64,000 bases of DNA from Achatina immaculata. Lineage: Eukaryota > Mollusca > Gastropoda > Stylommatophora > Achatinidae. The position numbers and the translations under genes were made by a program. Numbering within the stretch: the first letter of the stretch is position 1; every line of letters starts with the position of its first letter. Of this stretch, positions 34,401 to 45,302 are shown one piece after another. The stretch lies in the NCBI GenBank assembly GCA_009760885.1, contig CM019697.1, positions 33,631,096 through 33,695,095 on the forward strand, read 5' to 3'. The notes beneath the pieces are model-generated. The model saw only the letters and a list, made by a program, of their open reading frames with translations, ran no database searches and was not told the DNA's origin.

Positions 34401-34767
34401 TTGACCTCTATATGAGTAGTGCAGCCGTAGTAAAATATATTCTCAGGTCAAAGCAGTGGGTTATGAACCCATTTTCTCACACTGATTAACCCAGAGAATA
34501 TCACACTTGGTTTTTTTTTCAATGAAAGAACCTCTAAATTTGAAGAAAATAGGTGTGTACAGCGAGACATACCATGGTATATTTTACAGACGAGTATCAG
34601 TGCATTAAAGGTTAAGAGGTAATCAAGTAAAATCACACTGCTACACGCACAGAAATGTTCCAGTTTGCAGAACACAACACAAACGTAAACAAGAACTTTC
34701 GTAACAACTGGTTAGGAGATGAAATAACTCTTTTCTTAAAATGTAATTTTTAAAAAATTTTACTATT
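34401..34767. other. No gene recognised
   Basis: This is intron sequence without recognisable motifs. Confidence 0.5.
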
Positions 34768-35130
34768 ACATTTCATCATCATCATCATGTGCCGTGCCGA
34801 CTGGCGTTGGCTATTATGCTTCTCCAGAGTACACGATCCTTCATGCAGGCCATCAGCTCAGTTGGTGATCTCCTCTCACACCATCCCGTCAGACTGTCCA
34901 GTATCATTTCTCTTGGTCTTCCTCTTGATCTTCTTCCTTCTATTTTTCCTGTTGTTATAATATTTTAAATGCCCCCTCTTCTCATTTCATGTCCTATGAA
35001 AGTACATGGTCTCTCTCTTATCTTTTTGACAAGGTTTTTTGTCTCTCCAGCTCTTCTCCTACATTCTTCATTAGTTATTTTTGCTGTCCAGGGGATTCGC
35101 AACATTCTTCTAATAAACCACATTTCTATT
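34768..35130 (-). mobile_element. RTE-like LINE C-terminal fragment, family C
   Basis: It matches 55330-55680 in reverse complement. Segments equivalent to FIRRMLRIPWT, the RGRPREMILD block and MACMKDRVLWRSIIANA are visible in the translated minus strand. It starts at an (ATC)n tail (34770-34788). Confidence 0.8.
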
Positions 35131-35470
35131 ACATTTAAGGCACCTAAAACAGTTTGTCCTGTCTTGTCTTGTCTTGTATTGTCTCTTTACTGGTATACAT
35201 TTCGACGTCTAGGCCGTAAATATACTGATTTGATAGAGCTCATCGATTTGCTTGTTATAAGGAGACGTTTAAGATTTCTAATATCACCTCCTGTCTGGGC
35301 GGCCTTTTTTTTCTACTAAACAGTACCAAAAAAAATGTTAAAATTATGTTGAGTATCAGTAATAAAAATCGTATAGTTAATATGAACTTGCATAATATCT
35401 CTCACTCACTCACTCACTCTCTCTCTCTCTCTCTCACAATCTTAGCAAACTAAACATTCTCCTCTGCGTC
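35131..35470. other. Unassigned sequence with microsatellites
   Basis: A (TGTCT)n run (35155-35180) resembles the complement of the (GACAA)n tail of LINE family D. A CT array spans 35400-35436. Nothing else is seen. Confidence 0.45.
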
Positions 35471-35665
35471 ATGCTCGTGTGGGTTCTTCTAGACTGGCAG
35501 CTCAGATCTGGTCTCTTACTACCTGGAATATTTACCTGGAAAGTGATATATACCAGGCTGCGCTGTGCAAATGGCTGTCGGTGTATTTATAGAAACCAGA
35601 TGTTCGCGGCAAAAATCTATAGATCAAGGCCCCTACGTAATGGTGAGAAAACGTAGAAGTATTAC

Positions 35666-36055
35666 ACATTCCATCCATCCATCCATCCATCCATCCATCC
35701 ATCCATGTCCTTGGTCGGTGATCCGCTAAACTACTCCGTGTGGCTTCTTACAGAACAGCAACAAATTCTATCCACTTTTCACGGTCTGTGGCCAGCCTTT
35801 ACGTTTTACCCCAGCTTTGTTTGTATGTTACTCATTTCTGTTTGGCAGATCTCCGCCAGGTCAGGCTCTCTTTCCCTCGGGCGTCCATCTCATGTATGCT
35901 TTAGCGACGTTGTTGGGGTCTCTTCTGGTCACATGACCAATCCATTTCCAGTTTCTTTTTTGCTATTATCACACGCATATCTTCTAGTTCTCACTGGGGA
36001 AGTAGATCTCTATTATTTATTTGTTTGTGACCAGTAAATATTCAAAATCTTTCTC
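35666..36055 (-). mobile_element. RTE-like LINE 3' fragment with (GATG)n tail
   Basis: After a (CATC)n tail (35668-35706), minus-strand codons give a DREKWIEFVA-like motif, a GRPRERESLTWRR block and a GHV/GLVM segment further 5'. This is the same layout as the other LINE ends, but it is a distinct family. Confidence 0.6.
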
Positions 36056-36094
36056 TGGTAGGCCACGTGGAAAGACTATACAAGTTTATACATA

Positions 36095-36395
36095 CAATAT
36101 TAAGTACTTGTAGTATGGATATATTTGTTCTTTTCTGTGTCCATGATATTTGAAGAACTTTTCTATAGCATTTACATTCAAAGGCATTTATGTGTTACTC
36201 AGCTGCTTTGTTAAGTGTCCAGGTCTCATAGGCATATGTTGTGGTGGGAAAGATGAATGCCCTTAAAAATCTTACTCTTGTAGTTCTGTCTGTTTCTCTC
36301 CACCGCTTCTTTAGCTGTTTAACTTTCTGAAGAGCGATAGATGTCCTACTTTTAATATCCCTCACGGTATCTCCATTATTAGTTAGTAGTGATTT
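36095..36395 (-). mobile_element. RTE-like LINE internal fragment, family B
   Basis: The minus strand encodes SLLTNNGDTVRDIKSRTSIA, then RWRETDRTTRVRFLRAFIFP and TYAYETWTLNKAAE. It equals the middle of family B and lacks the 3' end, which suggests post-insertion deletion. Confidence 0.8.
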
Positions 36396-36424
36396 AGAAC
36401 CACACAGGCACTGAAAAAATATCC

Positions 36425-36985
36425 GCCGTAGCCCGCTGGCCATCTTACACGATGTATCTCAACATCTTCACTGCATCGCGCTGGCCATCTTACACGATGT
36501 GTCTCAACATCTTCACTGCATCGCGCTGGCCATCCTACACGATGTATCTCAACATCTTCACTGCATCGCGCTTGCCATCTTACACGATGTGTCTCAACAT
36601 CTTCACCGCATCGCGCTTGCCATCTTACACGATGTGTCTCAACATCTTCGCTGCATCGCGCTGGCCATTCTACACGATGTGTCTCAACATCTTCATTGCA
36701 TCGCGCTGGCCATCTTACACGATGTGTCTCAACATCTTCACTGCATCGCGCTGGCCATTCTACACGATGTATCTCAACACCTTCACCGCATCGCGCTGGC
36801 CATCCTACACGATGTGTCTCAACATCTTCACTGCATCGCGCTGGCCATTCTACACGATGTATCTCAACATCTTCACTGCATCGCGCTGCCATCCTACACG
36901 ATGTTTCTCAACATCTTCACTGCATCGCGCTGGCCATCAAACACTATGTATCTCAACATCTTCACTGCATCGGCTGAACATTAAG
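36425..36985. repeat. 45-bp minisatellite derived from dispersed repeat F
   Basis: About twelve copies of a unit with cgctggccatcttacacgat and gtctcaacatcttcactgca are present. Its period is divisible by three, so several long frames run on both strands (MCLNIFTASRWPSYT and ARCSEDVETHRVRWP types) and are artefacts. Confidence 0.93.
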
Positions 36986-36999
36986 TTCGCAGTTCTAGA

Positions 37000-37125
37000 A
37001 AGATGAAAGAAGGACAAGAAAAACAGAATAGAAAGAAGAAGAAGAAGGGACGAAGAAGAAGAAAAAGGAAGAGAAGGAAGAGAAAAAGAAAAAAAAAAGA
37101 AAGAAAGAAAGAAGAAGAATAACGT
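37000..37125. repeat. GA/GAA-rich simple repeat
   Basis: This is a purine-rich tract of gaagaa and aaagaa units. Confidence 0.9.
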
Positions 37126-37860
37126 TAAAATAGTGAAGTAAAAGTGAAATGTCCTCTTTTTTAGCTGTCACAACAAAGACCCCAAACAACCATACACTCT
37201 TTCAATGGACATCTTTTGGTCCAAGAAAATAGCTTCGAACTGATTATTGACATCCATATCACCTGGTCCTTGTACTAGAAGTAGAATAAATATTTGATCC
37301 TTTATAATGGCTCTGGGACCAGAATTCCACGGGCGAGCTGTTTTGACAAGGGCTTTACTTAACACCCGCAAAACAGGAATGTTGTCTTGTTTACAGAAGG
37401 AAGCGGCCGTGGGCATGTTTGTAGAGCGTCCATTATTCTCCCTTGCTCATATTTGTGTGCGCGTTCGAAGAGATTTTTCTAGCCTGGGGTAAGGCGATGC
37501 TGTTGTATTCTGGTTGCTGTGTGCAACATTTACAGCCATAGAATCTATCCTTTACACGAAACTACCTTTTTTAAAATTTTCGTTCTCTAGACCTTTTATA
37601 TTATAAACATTTCCCGTGGCTTACCTGGCCTGCCAGATAAGTTCCTAATTCAGTAGATACAAATGGAGGAAGTAAAGTCTATAACCTTTATGTTATCACA
37701 ATAAAAATACCAAGGCTGCATAAACAAATTTGTAATAAACACATCAGGCATGTTTTTTTTAAAGCAGAAAATGAAGCAATGCCTATATTCAGTTTATTTC
37801 GTAGCTTAACATGCAGAGAACGAAATAAAGCTACAGAGGAGATAATTTTCTGTTTATAAT
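37126..37860. other. No gene recognised
   Basis: Short frames on both strands lack motifs. There is no splice-bounded candidate I would defend. Confidence 0.45.
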
Positions 37861-37861
37861 T

Positions 37862-38700
37862 AGAGAGAGAGAGGGGGGGGGGGGGAGAGAGATACAAAAA
37901 GAAATATGTGTGAGAGAGATACAAGAGAAAGAAGAGGGAGAGAGATGAGAAAGAGAGAAGAGAAAGAGGAGATAGAGGCAGAGGAAAAAGAGAAAGAGGC
38001 AGACAGGTTAGAGAGAAGAGAGGGCAAAAATTATGGAGAAAGAGAGAAAGAAATAAAGAGAGAGAGAGAGGACAGAGAAAACTATAGAGAAAGAGATAAA
38101 GAAATAAAGAGTGAGAGAGAAAACTATGGAGAAAGAGAGAGAGAAAACTATGGAGAAAGAGAGAAAGAAATAGAAAGCGAGAAAACTGTGTAGAAAGAGA
38201 GAAAAACTAGAGAGAGAAAGAAAACTATGGAGAAAGAGAGAACAAATAAAGAGAGAGAGATAAAGAAAACTATGGAGAAAAAGAGAAATAAATAAAGAGG
38301 GAGAGAGAAAACTATGGAGAAAGAGAGGAATAAATAAAGAGAGAGAGAGAAAATTATGGAGAAAGAGAGAAAGAAATAGAGAGAGAAAGAAAACTATGGA
38401 GAAAGAGAGAAAAAATTAGAGAGAGAGAGAAAACTATGGAGAAAAAGAGAAGAATAAATAAAGAGAGAGAGAAAACTATGGAGAAAGAGAAGAATAAATA
38501 GAGAGAGAGAGAGAGAGAAAAAAAACTATGAGGAAAGAGAGAAAGAAATAGAGAGAGACAACTACGGAGAAAGAGAGAAAGAATTAAAGAGATATAGAGA
38601 AAACTATGGGGAAAGAGAAAGAAATAGAGAGAAAACTATGGAGAAAGAGAGAAATAAATAAAGAGAGATAGAGAGAAAACAGACAGAGAGAGATAGAAAG
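37862..38700. repeat. GA-rich minisatellite (gaaaactatggagaaagag)
   Basis: About 840 bases of purine repeats carry a recurring gaaaactatggagaaagaga motif at intervals of 40-50 bases. Confidence 0.92.
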
Positions 38701-38740
38701 GAACAATAACATCCAATGACAAAGCACAAATTATATTGGC

Positions 38741-38741
<1 letters not shown>

Positions 38742-38781
<40 letters not shown>
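38742..38781. repeat. (ATC)n microsatellite
   Basis: About thirteen atc units. I see no LINE coding directly to its right. Confidence 0.9.
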
Positions 38782-38889
38782 CGGAAATCACTAAATCAGT
38801 TTGTCAGAAAGAAAATAAATTAAAAACAAACAACCAGCAGTAAATGAGAGTCTGACTAATATTTCAAAAATCTGCTATGGACGAAGACA

Positions 38890-39215
38890 CTGTCTGATTT
38901 GATAGTCAGCAGTCCATTGCGTGACATGACAGCGTCAGGTTTGGCGAACCATAGCTGATCAAGACCCTCTACCAGCTCTCTACTTGTAGCCTAGCCTGGC
39001 TAACGGGGTGGGGATCGCTGTAGTCCACGTGGCAGTGGAGTTTGAAAGCATCGCCCACCTCCTTCTCTTTAGTTCCACCGAGAGACTGAGAAATAGCCGC
39101 CATAATCCGCTCTCAGCCCTACACGACGTTGTATCTGAGAGTCATCATGGCATCGGCTGCGTAGAACACCAGCTGCCAGTTACATGGAGATAGACGAAGA
39201 AGAAGACTAAAAACC
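38890..39215. repeat. Dispersed repeat F, copy 2
   Basis: This is the fullest copy. Blocks such as ggcgaaccatagctgatcaa and cctagcctggctaacggggt align to 33111-33465 and (reverse) 53400-53560. Confidence 0.65.
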
Positions 39216-39224
39216 TGCTCCACA

Positions 39225-39640
39225 AAGGTTCAAGGGTTCAAATGTTCAGACTCTGGTATCACTGCATCCAGAACAGCCCCGATATATGCTCCGGCACATG
39301 CCGCCGCAGCATCCATCCAAGAGTTTGTTTGCTAACAGATCTCATCAAATATTGGTTCTTTACAATGCGTTTTCTGCCACAGTTTGGATTTCCTACCACC
39401 ACCTTTAATTTGTCCTAGCCCCAGCGTTCTCTTCACAGCCACATTGTTCTTCCATTCCCCCTCTTCATTTTCCCCGCAGTCTTTACAATACGGCTTTGGC
39501 AATGTCGCCTTTTTCCATTCTCAGCCTGGCATTTATCTTAGTCCGTCCAGCAAGTCTGTCTGCCACCTCATTGCCATGTACTCCCGCATGCCCTGGGCAA
39601 TAAAGCCACGTTATGCTCATTTAAGTTGACTGGCTTAACA
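39225..39640 (-). mobile_element. RNase H-bearing LINE 3' end
   Basis: The minus strand near 39560-39610 encodes an HVALLPRACG-like form of the RNase H GHAGVxGNExAD region, and downstream a GRQTCWTD-like stretch. The terminal part (39225-39400) is also found at 43885-44080 and 45885-46075 in plus orientation (shared: ctggatggatgctgcgg). The frames are degraded. Confidence 0.6.
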
Positions 39641-40225
39641 GATGAACCCACTTTTTTTTCCTCAATCTTACGAAGCATACTCTGAGAATCCATCGCATTG
39701 AGGCCATGCACCACAATGTAATAGGTTTCCCAAAGAATTCACATTTTACTATCAAATAAAACAAATGACATACAATTATAGTCATTAAATCTATTACTGC
39801 GCTACACTTCTCATTCTGTCTTTGACTGAAGGAAATCTAAAATATGGCAGAGTTTTATAATTTTATCCACGTGGTCTGGAACGTGGAATCCTTCACCTGA
39901 TAAAACGATTCTTGATGAGCTTTACTTGCCAGATAATGTTGATGTTTTATGAGTAAAACACTATCCAAACCCGCATTTACTGACCCTATCCGAGATCTGC
40001 CCGGAAGGATCTAAGTACGTCAATCATTCCGATACACCAGGACATTAATTCATAATTCAGATTGATCAGTTTAACCCCTCACAGCAGCTGTTAACTTTAG
40101 CCCTCGCGGATTTCGTTTTCTGGTTTGTCTCACACACAGAGGGAGATGGATATCGTGTTTGTGAGGCGGACAAGTTACTGACCTCGCCGCTTACTTTGCC
40201 GTAAGTAGAGCTGGGGTACACGAGA
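39641..40225. other. No gene recognised
   Basis: This is intron sequence with no supported feature. Confidence 0.5.
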
Positions 40226-40234
40226 AACAAGACA

Positions 40235-40303
40235 GTGGTCCTCAGATAAAGAAGGCCTCAGACAGAGAGGGCCTCAGACAGACAGGACCTCAGTCAGAGA
40301 AGG

Positions 40304-40339
<36 letters not shown>

Positions 40340-40925
40340 CCTCAGACAGAGAAGACCTCAGACAGAGAAGACCTCAGACAGAGAAGACCTCAGACAGAGA
40401 TCAGCTGACACAGAGAGGACCTCGTACAGATAAGACCTCAGACAGATAAGGCCTCAGACAGACACAGAGGACCTCAGACGGAGAAGACCTCAAACAGATA
40501 AGGGCTCAGACAGAGAGGACCTCAGACAGAGACAAGAGAGGACCTCAGAGAGGACCTCAGACAGGGAAGGCCTCAGACAGAGAGGACCTCAGACAGAGAA
40601 GGCCCCAGACAGAGAGGACCTCAGACAGAGAAGACCTAAGTCAGAGAGGACCTCAGACAGAGAAGACCTAAGACAGAGAGGACCTCAGACAGATAAGACC
40701 TCAGACAGAGAAGGCCTCAGACATAAGACATCAAACAGAGATGACCTTAAAAAGAGAAGGCCCCAGATAGAGAGGACCTCAAACAAAGAGAGCCTCAGAC
40801 AGAGAGGGCCTCAGACAGAGAAGGCCCCAGAAAGAGAAGTCCTCAGATAGATAAGGTCTCAAAAAAAGGCCTCAGACAGAGAAGGCTCCAGAGAGAGAAG
40901 GCGTCAGACAGAGAAGGCCTCAAGG
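40235..40925. repeat. ~16-bp minisatellite (gacctcagacagagaa)
   Basis: About 40 variable copies of gacctcagacagagaa or ggcctcagacagagaa, with a (GA)n patch at 40305-40336. Confidence 0.93.
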
Positions 40926-41430
40926 AATTTTCGGAACAACGGAAACTAGTTAAAATTATAAGAAGAAAAGGACAGTGAAAATTTCTTGGACATGTCATGA
41001 GTCCAACTTGGACATTTCATGAGAGACAGAAGTTGGACAACTTAGGCATGTCATGAAAGACAGAAGTTGGACAACTTGGGCATGTCATGAGAGACAGAAG
41101 TTGGACAACTTGGGCATGTCATGAGAGACAGAAGTTGAACAACTTGGACATGTCATGAGAGACAGAAGTTGGAGAACTTGGACATGCCATGAGAGACAGA
41201 AGTTGGACAACTTGGACATGTCATGAGAGACAGAAGTTGGACACCTTCTGATGGAAAATGATTGGAAAAGTCATGCGGAAAAGAAGACGAGAAAGGATAA
41301 GTGAAAGGTATCTCGGCGGCCTGTCCGACAGGTAAGGGAAAAGAAAGGCATCTGAACTGATGGAAAATGCCAAGGATCGCACAAGATGGAGAAGGCATGA
41401 GCACTAATGCTCTCCGGCACAGCACGTAAA
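40926..41430 (+). mobile_element. RTE-like LINE C-terminal relic with internal expansion
   Basis: Codons before the array resemble KIIRRKGQ-x-KFLGHVM. Codons after it resemble KRRRERISERYLGGLSDR, then ENAKDRTRWRRHEH. These are the GHxMR and DRxxWR blocks of an RTE-like tail. Between them, 40988-41245 is a 34-bp array that grew out of the GHVM-region codons. Confidence 0.6.
40988..41245. repeat. 34-bp minisatellite inside a LINE
   Basis: About eight copies of a unit with catgtcatgagagacagaag and ttggacaacttgg are present. Confidence 0.92.
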
Positions 41431-41689
41431 GTACTATGTGTAGATCTGATCTCAGAACTGCGAGAGCTAATGGATACAGTTCTATAGATGACAGCGAGCA
41501 GATGCCAAGTTATAACCTTATCCTAATTTCCTACAATGCTACTGTAATCAGACATTTCTGTTACTTCAAATTTGTTAGCAGGTGGAGCCAAGAGAGAAGC
41601 GTGTGCCTTGTGTCTGCTGCGGCGTCTTTAGCCCTGCTCTTCATGCCGTAGTCAAAGAATTTCTAAAGAGAGGTCATCAAATAACTCTA

Positions 41690-41815
41690 GATCTTCCAAC
41701 AGCAACTCTAATCTACCACATACACGTCCTCACTCAACCGCCAACGGCAACTCTAATCTACCACATACACATCCCCACACCTGCCAATAGGAACTCTGGT
41801 CTTCCACATACGTAT
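41690..41815. repeat. ~48-bp tandem repeat, ~3 copies
   Basis: Copies share ggcaactctaatctaccaca followed by tacac and a cctc/cccc segment. Confidence 0.85.
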
Positions 41816-41846
41816 TAAATCACACACACATACGTTTATAAAAAGG

Positions 41847-42135
41847 TAAAAAAAAAAACTAAAATTCCCGTTTCCCTGCCATTAAGGCATATTGGGAAAT
41901 ACGGTGTTAGGCCCTTATTTTTCCATGACCTTCGGCACATGAAAGTGTGATGTGGTCAGTATCACGCCTGGCCGCTTTGCCTTCCCAGATTTCTCTGGTA
42001 CCCATTTTTTAGAGGCTGGGTCAACCCTGGGGCCTTTTTGGCGTGTACCAGAAAAAATCCCACTACTGGGACTGAACCTGGTACCGCCGAATTAGCAAAC
42101 CAAGCGCCTAAACACTCAGCTAACCAGGATGAGCC
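41847..42135 (-). mobile_element. tRNA-derived SINE, family 1
   Basis: This is a near-complete match to 1775-2060 in the same orientation, including gcatattgggaaatacggtg, gatgtggtcagtatcacgcc and the tRNA-like head near 42130. Its tail is a ggtaaaaaaaaaaact stretch. Confidence 0.85.
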
Positions 42136-42139
42136 ACAT

Positions 42140-42536
42140 ACATATATACATATATAAGATATAAAGACTGGATAAAATAGTAAGCACTAGGGAGACATGA
42201 GTACGGGCTCTGTGATGGATGTAATGGTGATCCGATGAGAATTATGAAGATATTAAAGTTGCAGTTGACAGTTCTGTTTTCCAGGTAGAATCTATTTTGT
42301 TAGAGCTGGTGATGTAGGGCAATGAAAGGTCATATAAAAAAAATAGAAATATATTATCTCCCTGTATTATATAGCCGACAGATAATGTTGGTTATGGTCA
42401 CCATTCTATGATGGTAGGCAGATGATCTCAATGTAGGGACAATGGCTACGATCACTGACTAGTACAGTCACTGCCCGGAAGGAAAGCAATGGTAAACTAT
42501 TTTCTGAAAATATGCCAATAAACCCAAACAGCAAAA
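42140..42536. other. No gene recognised
   Basis: A patch at 42435-42520 (cactgcccggaaggaaagca) may be old retroelement sequence, but there are no motifs to support this. Confidence 0.4.
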
Positions 42537-42655
42537 ATGAATGCATCAGCAACAGGCCTTCTTGCTCACAACCGAAAGGCCTACAGAAGTGCTGTTAGGG
42601 AAGCAAAGTTCCGCAAGGGACATGCAAATAAATGAATGAATGAATTTTATAGGGC
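42537..42655 (+). mobile_element. LINE family B, extreme 3' end
   Basis: Only the terminal codons (HNRKAYRSAVREAKFRKGHA type) and the (AATG)n tail remain, making a very short 5'-truncated insertion. Confidence 0.8.
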
Positions 42656-43069
42656 AATGTTTTCCATCTAGAAAATGACCGAATCCTTGAAAAGATACTT
42701 ACTGTCTGAAACTTCCAGGGGTTTCTTATTACTTTTTAAAAACATTGCTAATTACTACAATGTGTAACTTACTTGCAGTATTAAATAGATAATAGTCAGC
42801 TTTCTCTATGTGGCTTACATTATCCTTTCTGTTCTGTCGAGTGTCGTCTTTAGGAGAGAATTCTATGAAACCTGAAGAATCATCCATTTGTCATCCATTT
42901 GTCATCCATTTATTTTTCTATATTATGAGACCACCGCATTACAAATAGTTTTTTTTTTTTTTTAGCTAGAAATGTGATAAGAAGATGGAAAGTTTAAAAA
43001 CTAGAAAGGAAAGAAGATAATGTAGAAATGTTAAACGAAGGAGAAGTATCTTCCGCTGAATAAACTCAC
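42656..43069. other. No gene recognised on plus strand
   Basis: It contains a poly-T run at 42949-42963. It lies downstream of the antisense candidate exon, and no partner exon is evident. Confidence 0.4.
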
Positions 43070-43215
43070 CAGGTTTACACGCTCTTGTGACAGGCTCTGG
43101 AAGGGAACGCGCCAGTAAATACACAGCAGCCAGGAAGTGAGATTAATGGATGTCACAGCTACTATGAGCAAGATAACACTGGGCACAAACAGGGGCATTT
43201 CCGCAGAGCGAAGGC
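43070..43215 (-). CDS. Candidate antisense exon with one hydrophobic helix
   Basis: On the minus strand a ttgtattacag acceptor precedes, and a CTG/gtgagt donor follows, a 146-base open segment. It reads LRSAEMPLFVPSVILLIVAV then TSINLTSWLLCIYWRVPFQS and LSQERVNL. The hydrophobic run from LFVPS to CIYW is long enough for a membrane helix, followed by a basic and polar end. I recognise no family. It could be one exon of a nested antisense gene or a chance frame. The two good splice signals and clean reading favour the former only moderately. Confidence 0.35.
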
Positions 43216-43377
43216 CTGTAATACAAAAACTCGTATTACGAAATTTGTGTATGATAAACGAAAGCAAACAGAATAAATAAGATTTTTTTTTTTTTACATT
43301 TGAACGAAGAATTATTATCAATTCTTTTAATCATCCGTTTCTCGGCTAATCTTCACTTTTGTTTTTATAACTTTATG

Positions 43378-43734
43378 TAAACTGCCCAATCACGGAATAA
43401 ATATGAAGATATTTTTGTTAATCCAAACCACGGTGTGGATAGTAATGTCAGGGATGCAGAAAACGTTGCTGGGGTCGCTAGTTTGGAAGATGATGCCGTG
43501 GTCCAAAGTTCTTCGAGATTAATGAAAGAAAAAATAAACTTTTTTGAAGCTGCAAGGGTTAAATCCAAAGGGGAAAATGTCAACAATAGTATATGCATAA
43601 GAAAGTCTCTGATGCAGAGCGTAAACAATGAACGGGAGATGGTCGGCATGGCTCGTGTTTATAGACGAGTACAGACGAGGCAAGATCGTCATGGCAGACT
43701 TCAAAACCTGTTTTGTCTTCTTCTGTGTCTATAA
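43378..43734 (+). other. Unexplained open frame, possible exon
   Basis: The plus strand is open for about 117 codons from just after a stop at 43375. It includes YEDIFVNPNHGVDSNVRDAE, then VAGVASLEDDAVVQSSSRLM and FFEAARVKSKGENVNNSICI. The composition (acidic, Ser/Asn/Val-rich, no simple repeat) looks protein-like. There is no clear AG acceptor before it and no ATG near its start, and the cyclase phase flow does not need it. It may be a processed-gene remnant or an exon of another transcript. I do not recognise a domain. Confidence 0.3.
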
Positions 43735-43884
43735 CACACGAACATAAAATTTAACAACCCGTTTTTCTTTTTTTTGTTTTTTAATTTCACTTTTTCGTGA
43801 TTGTTAGGCTATCTGACATTTGTCATATGAGATTGTTAGGCTATCTGACATTTGTCATATGACATTTTCAATACATTTTTATTA

Positions 43885-44080
43885 TCATAACTTTTTTTTA
43901 AGTTTAAGAGTGCAGGCAGGAAATACGAACTGTGTGGCCAGATAACGCATCGTAAACAACCAACACTTGACGATAACTATTAGAAAAATAAAATCTTGGA
44001 TGGATGCTGCGGTATGTGGCGGGGCATATATCAGGGTGTCCTGAAAGCTATGGCAGCAACGTCTGAATTTCAAACCTTGA
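43885..44080 (+). mobile_element. RNase H-type LINE terminal fragment
   Basis: It matches 45885-46075 and the reverse complement of 39225-39400: gcaggaaatacgaactgtg, cgcatcgtaaacaaccaa and ggatggatgctgcggtatgt. It is non-coding. Confidence 0.7.
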
Positions 44081-44575
44081 TTCCTAAGTTTTTTATAAGT
44101 TCTTTCGATGTTTTTACAACTTACCTGAAAATGTAACTTCTACTTTGGAGATTTTTAATCGTAGCAAGTCTGTGGAGGCTTGTGAAATTTTAAAATCAAT
44201 GGAGGATGTAGAGAATGCAAATCTGTTTGCCTAAAAGACCCTGCAACCTTTTCTGTAGTAAACTTCCCTGATTACTTTGTTACTCCTTCAAGACTGTGTT
44301 TATAAAATATTTTAGACACACGAGAGTTTCCGTACATGAAGTTTAGAGAAAGAGAGTGAATAAAGTACTTGTTAATTCTTAATATATGGTAAACTGTACA
44401 GGTAAGTTCGGCAAAATCAGTTCGCAAAATTTTGTAGGAAAAAAAAAGATGTTTTAACTGTTTGCTTCATGCAGGAACACCACAAATTACCTACAAATAT
44501 AAACGAAATGGAAATGTAGGAGACTTTCAAAATCAGATGTATACAAAATGACCGCCCAGATGTAAATAAAATGGA
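44081..44575. other. No gene recognised
   Basis: This AT-rich intron sequence leads into a minisatellite. Confidence 0.5.
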
Positions 44576-44579
44576 GGCA

Positions 44580-44792
44580 CAGATCTTTTTAAAATAAACG
44601 CCTATATAAATGGGCATAAAATGGACTCCTACATGTAAATAAAATGGACTCCTACATGTAAATAAAATGGACTCCTACATGTAAATAAAATGGACTCCTA
44701 CATGTAAAGAAAATGGAATCCTACATGGAAATAAAATGGACTCCTACATTTAAATAAAATGGACTCCTACATGTAAATAAAATGGACTCTCA
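44580..44792. repeat. 22-bp minisatellite, ~9 copies
   Basis: The unit is ataaaatggactcctacatg plus ta. A related, more decayed array lies at 47340-47545. Confidence 0.93.
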
Positions 44793-44947
44793 GCTGGAGC
44801 TTAATACTACTGAGGTATCAGTTCCTTCTCTGATGTTTCAGTTAGAGATTAAATTTTGTCAACAACATAAAAACATTCAAAGGATGTATCTTAAGATCCA
44901 TCTTAACTGTCTTTTCCTAACAACCATCAGCAAACTGAAAACGTTTT

Positions 44948-45302
44948 ATTATCTTATATCTTATATCCTTCCCGTGCCGTTAAACCTCACATAGGCCTCG
45001 CAAAGTAGTTCGCCAATTTTTCCTGTCTTCGGCAAGTCTTTCAACCTCATCAAAGGATTTTATGCCTGTTAATTTGGCCTCTCTTAATAATGTCCTCTTC
45101 AGAGTTTCGCGCGGTCTGCCTCTTTTTCTTCAGCCTGTTGTGTTCCACTTGATAGCTTGTTTTAGGATTCTCTGATCATTTCTTCTCATCAAGTGACCAA
45201 CATATGTCCATCTCCTTTTTCTGATCACCCATGAGACTGGTTATTGTTCAGTCATCTGTCTTATCTCTGCATTGTTCTTGAATTCGTTCCACTTGATGCC
45301 GA
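44948..45302 (-). mobile_element. RTE-like LINE C-terminal fragment, family A
   Basis: The reverse complement aligns along its whole length with 19832-20185: the GIKWNEFKNNAEIRQMTEQ region on the right, RKRGRPRETL in the middle, and the tail atcttatatcttatatcctt on the left. Its open frame is interrupted by a stop in the middle. Confidence 0.85.

Noticed and set aside
36383..37006. Long frames on both strands (ARCSEDVETHRV and MCLNIFTASRW types)
   Set aside because: They derive from the 45-bp minisatellite, and homologous non-coding repeat F explains the unit.
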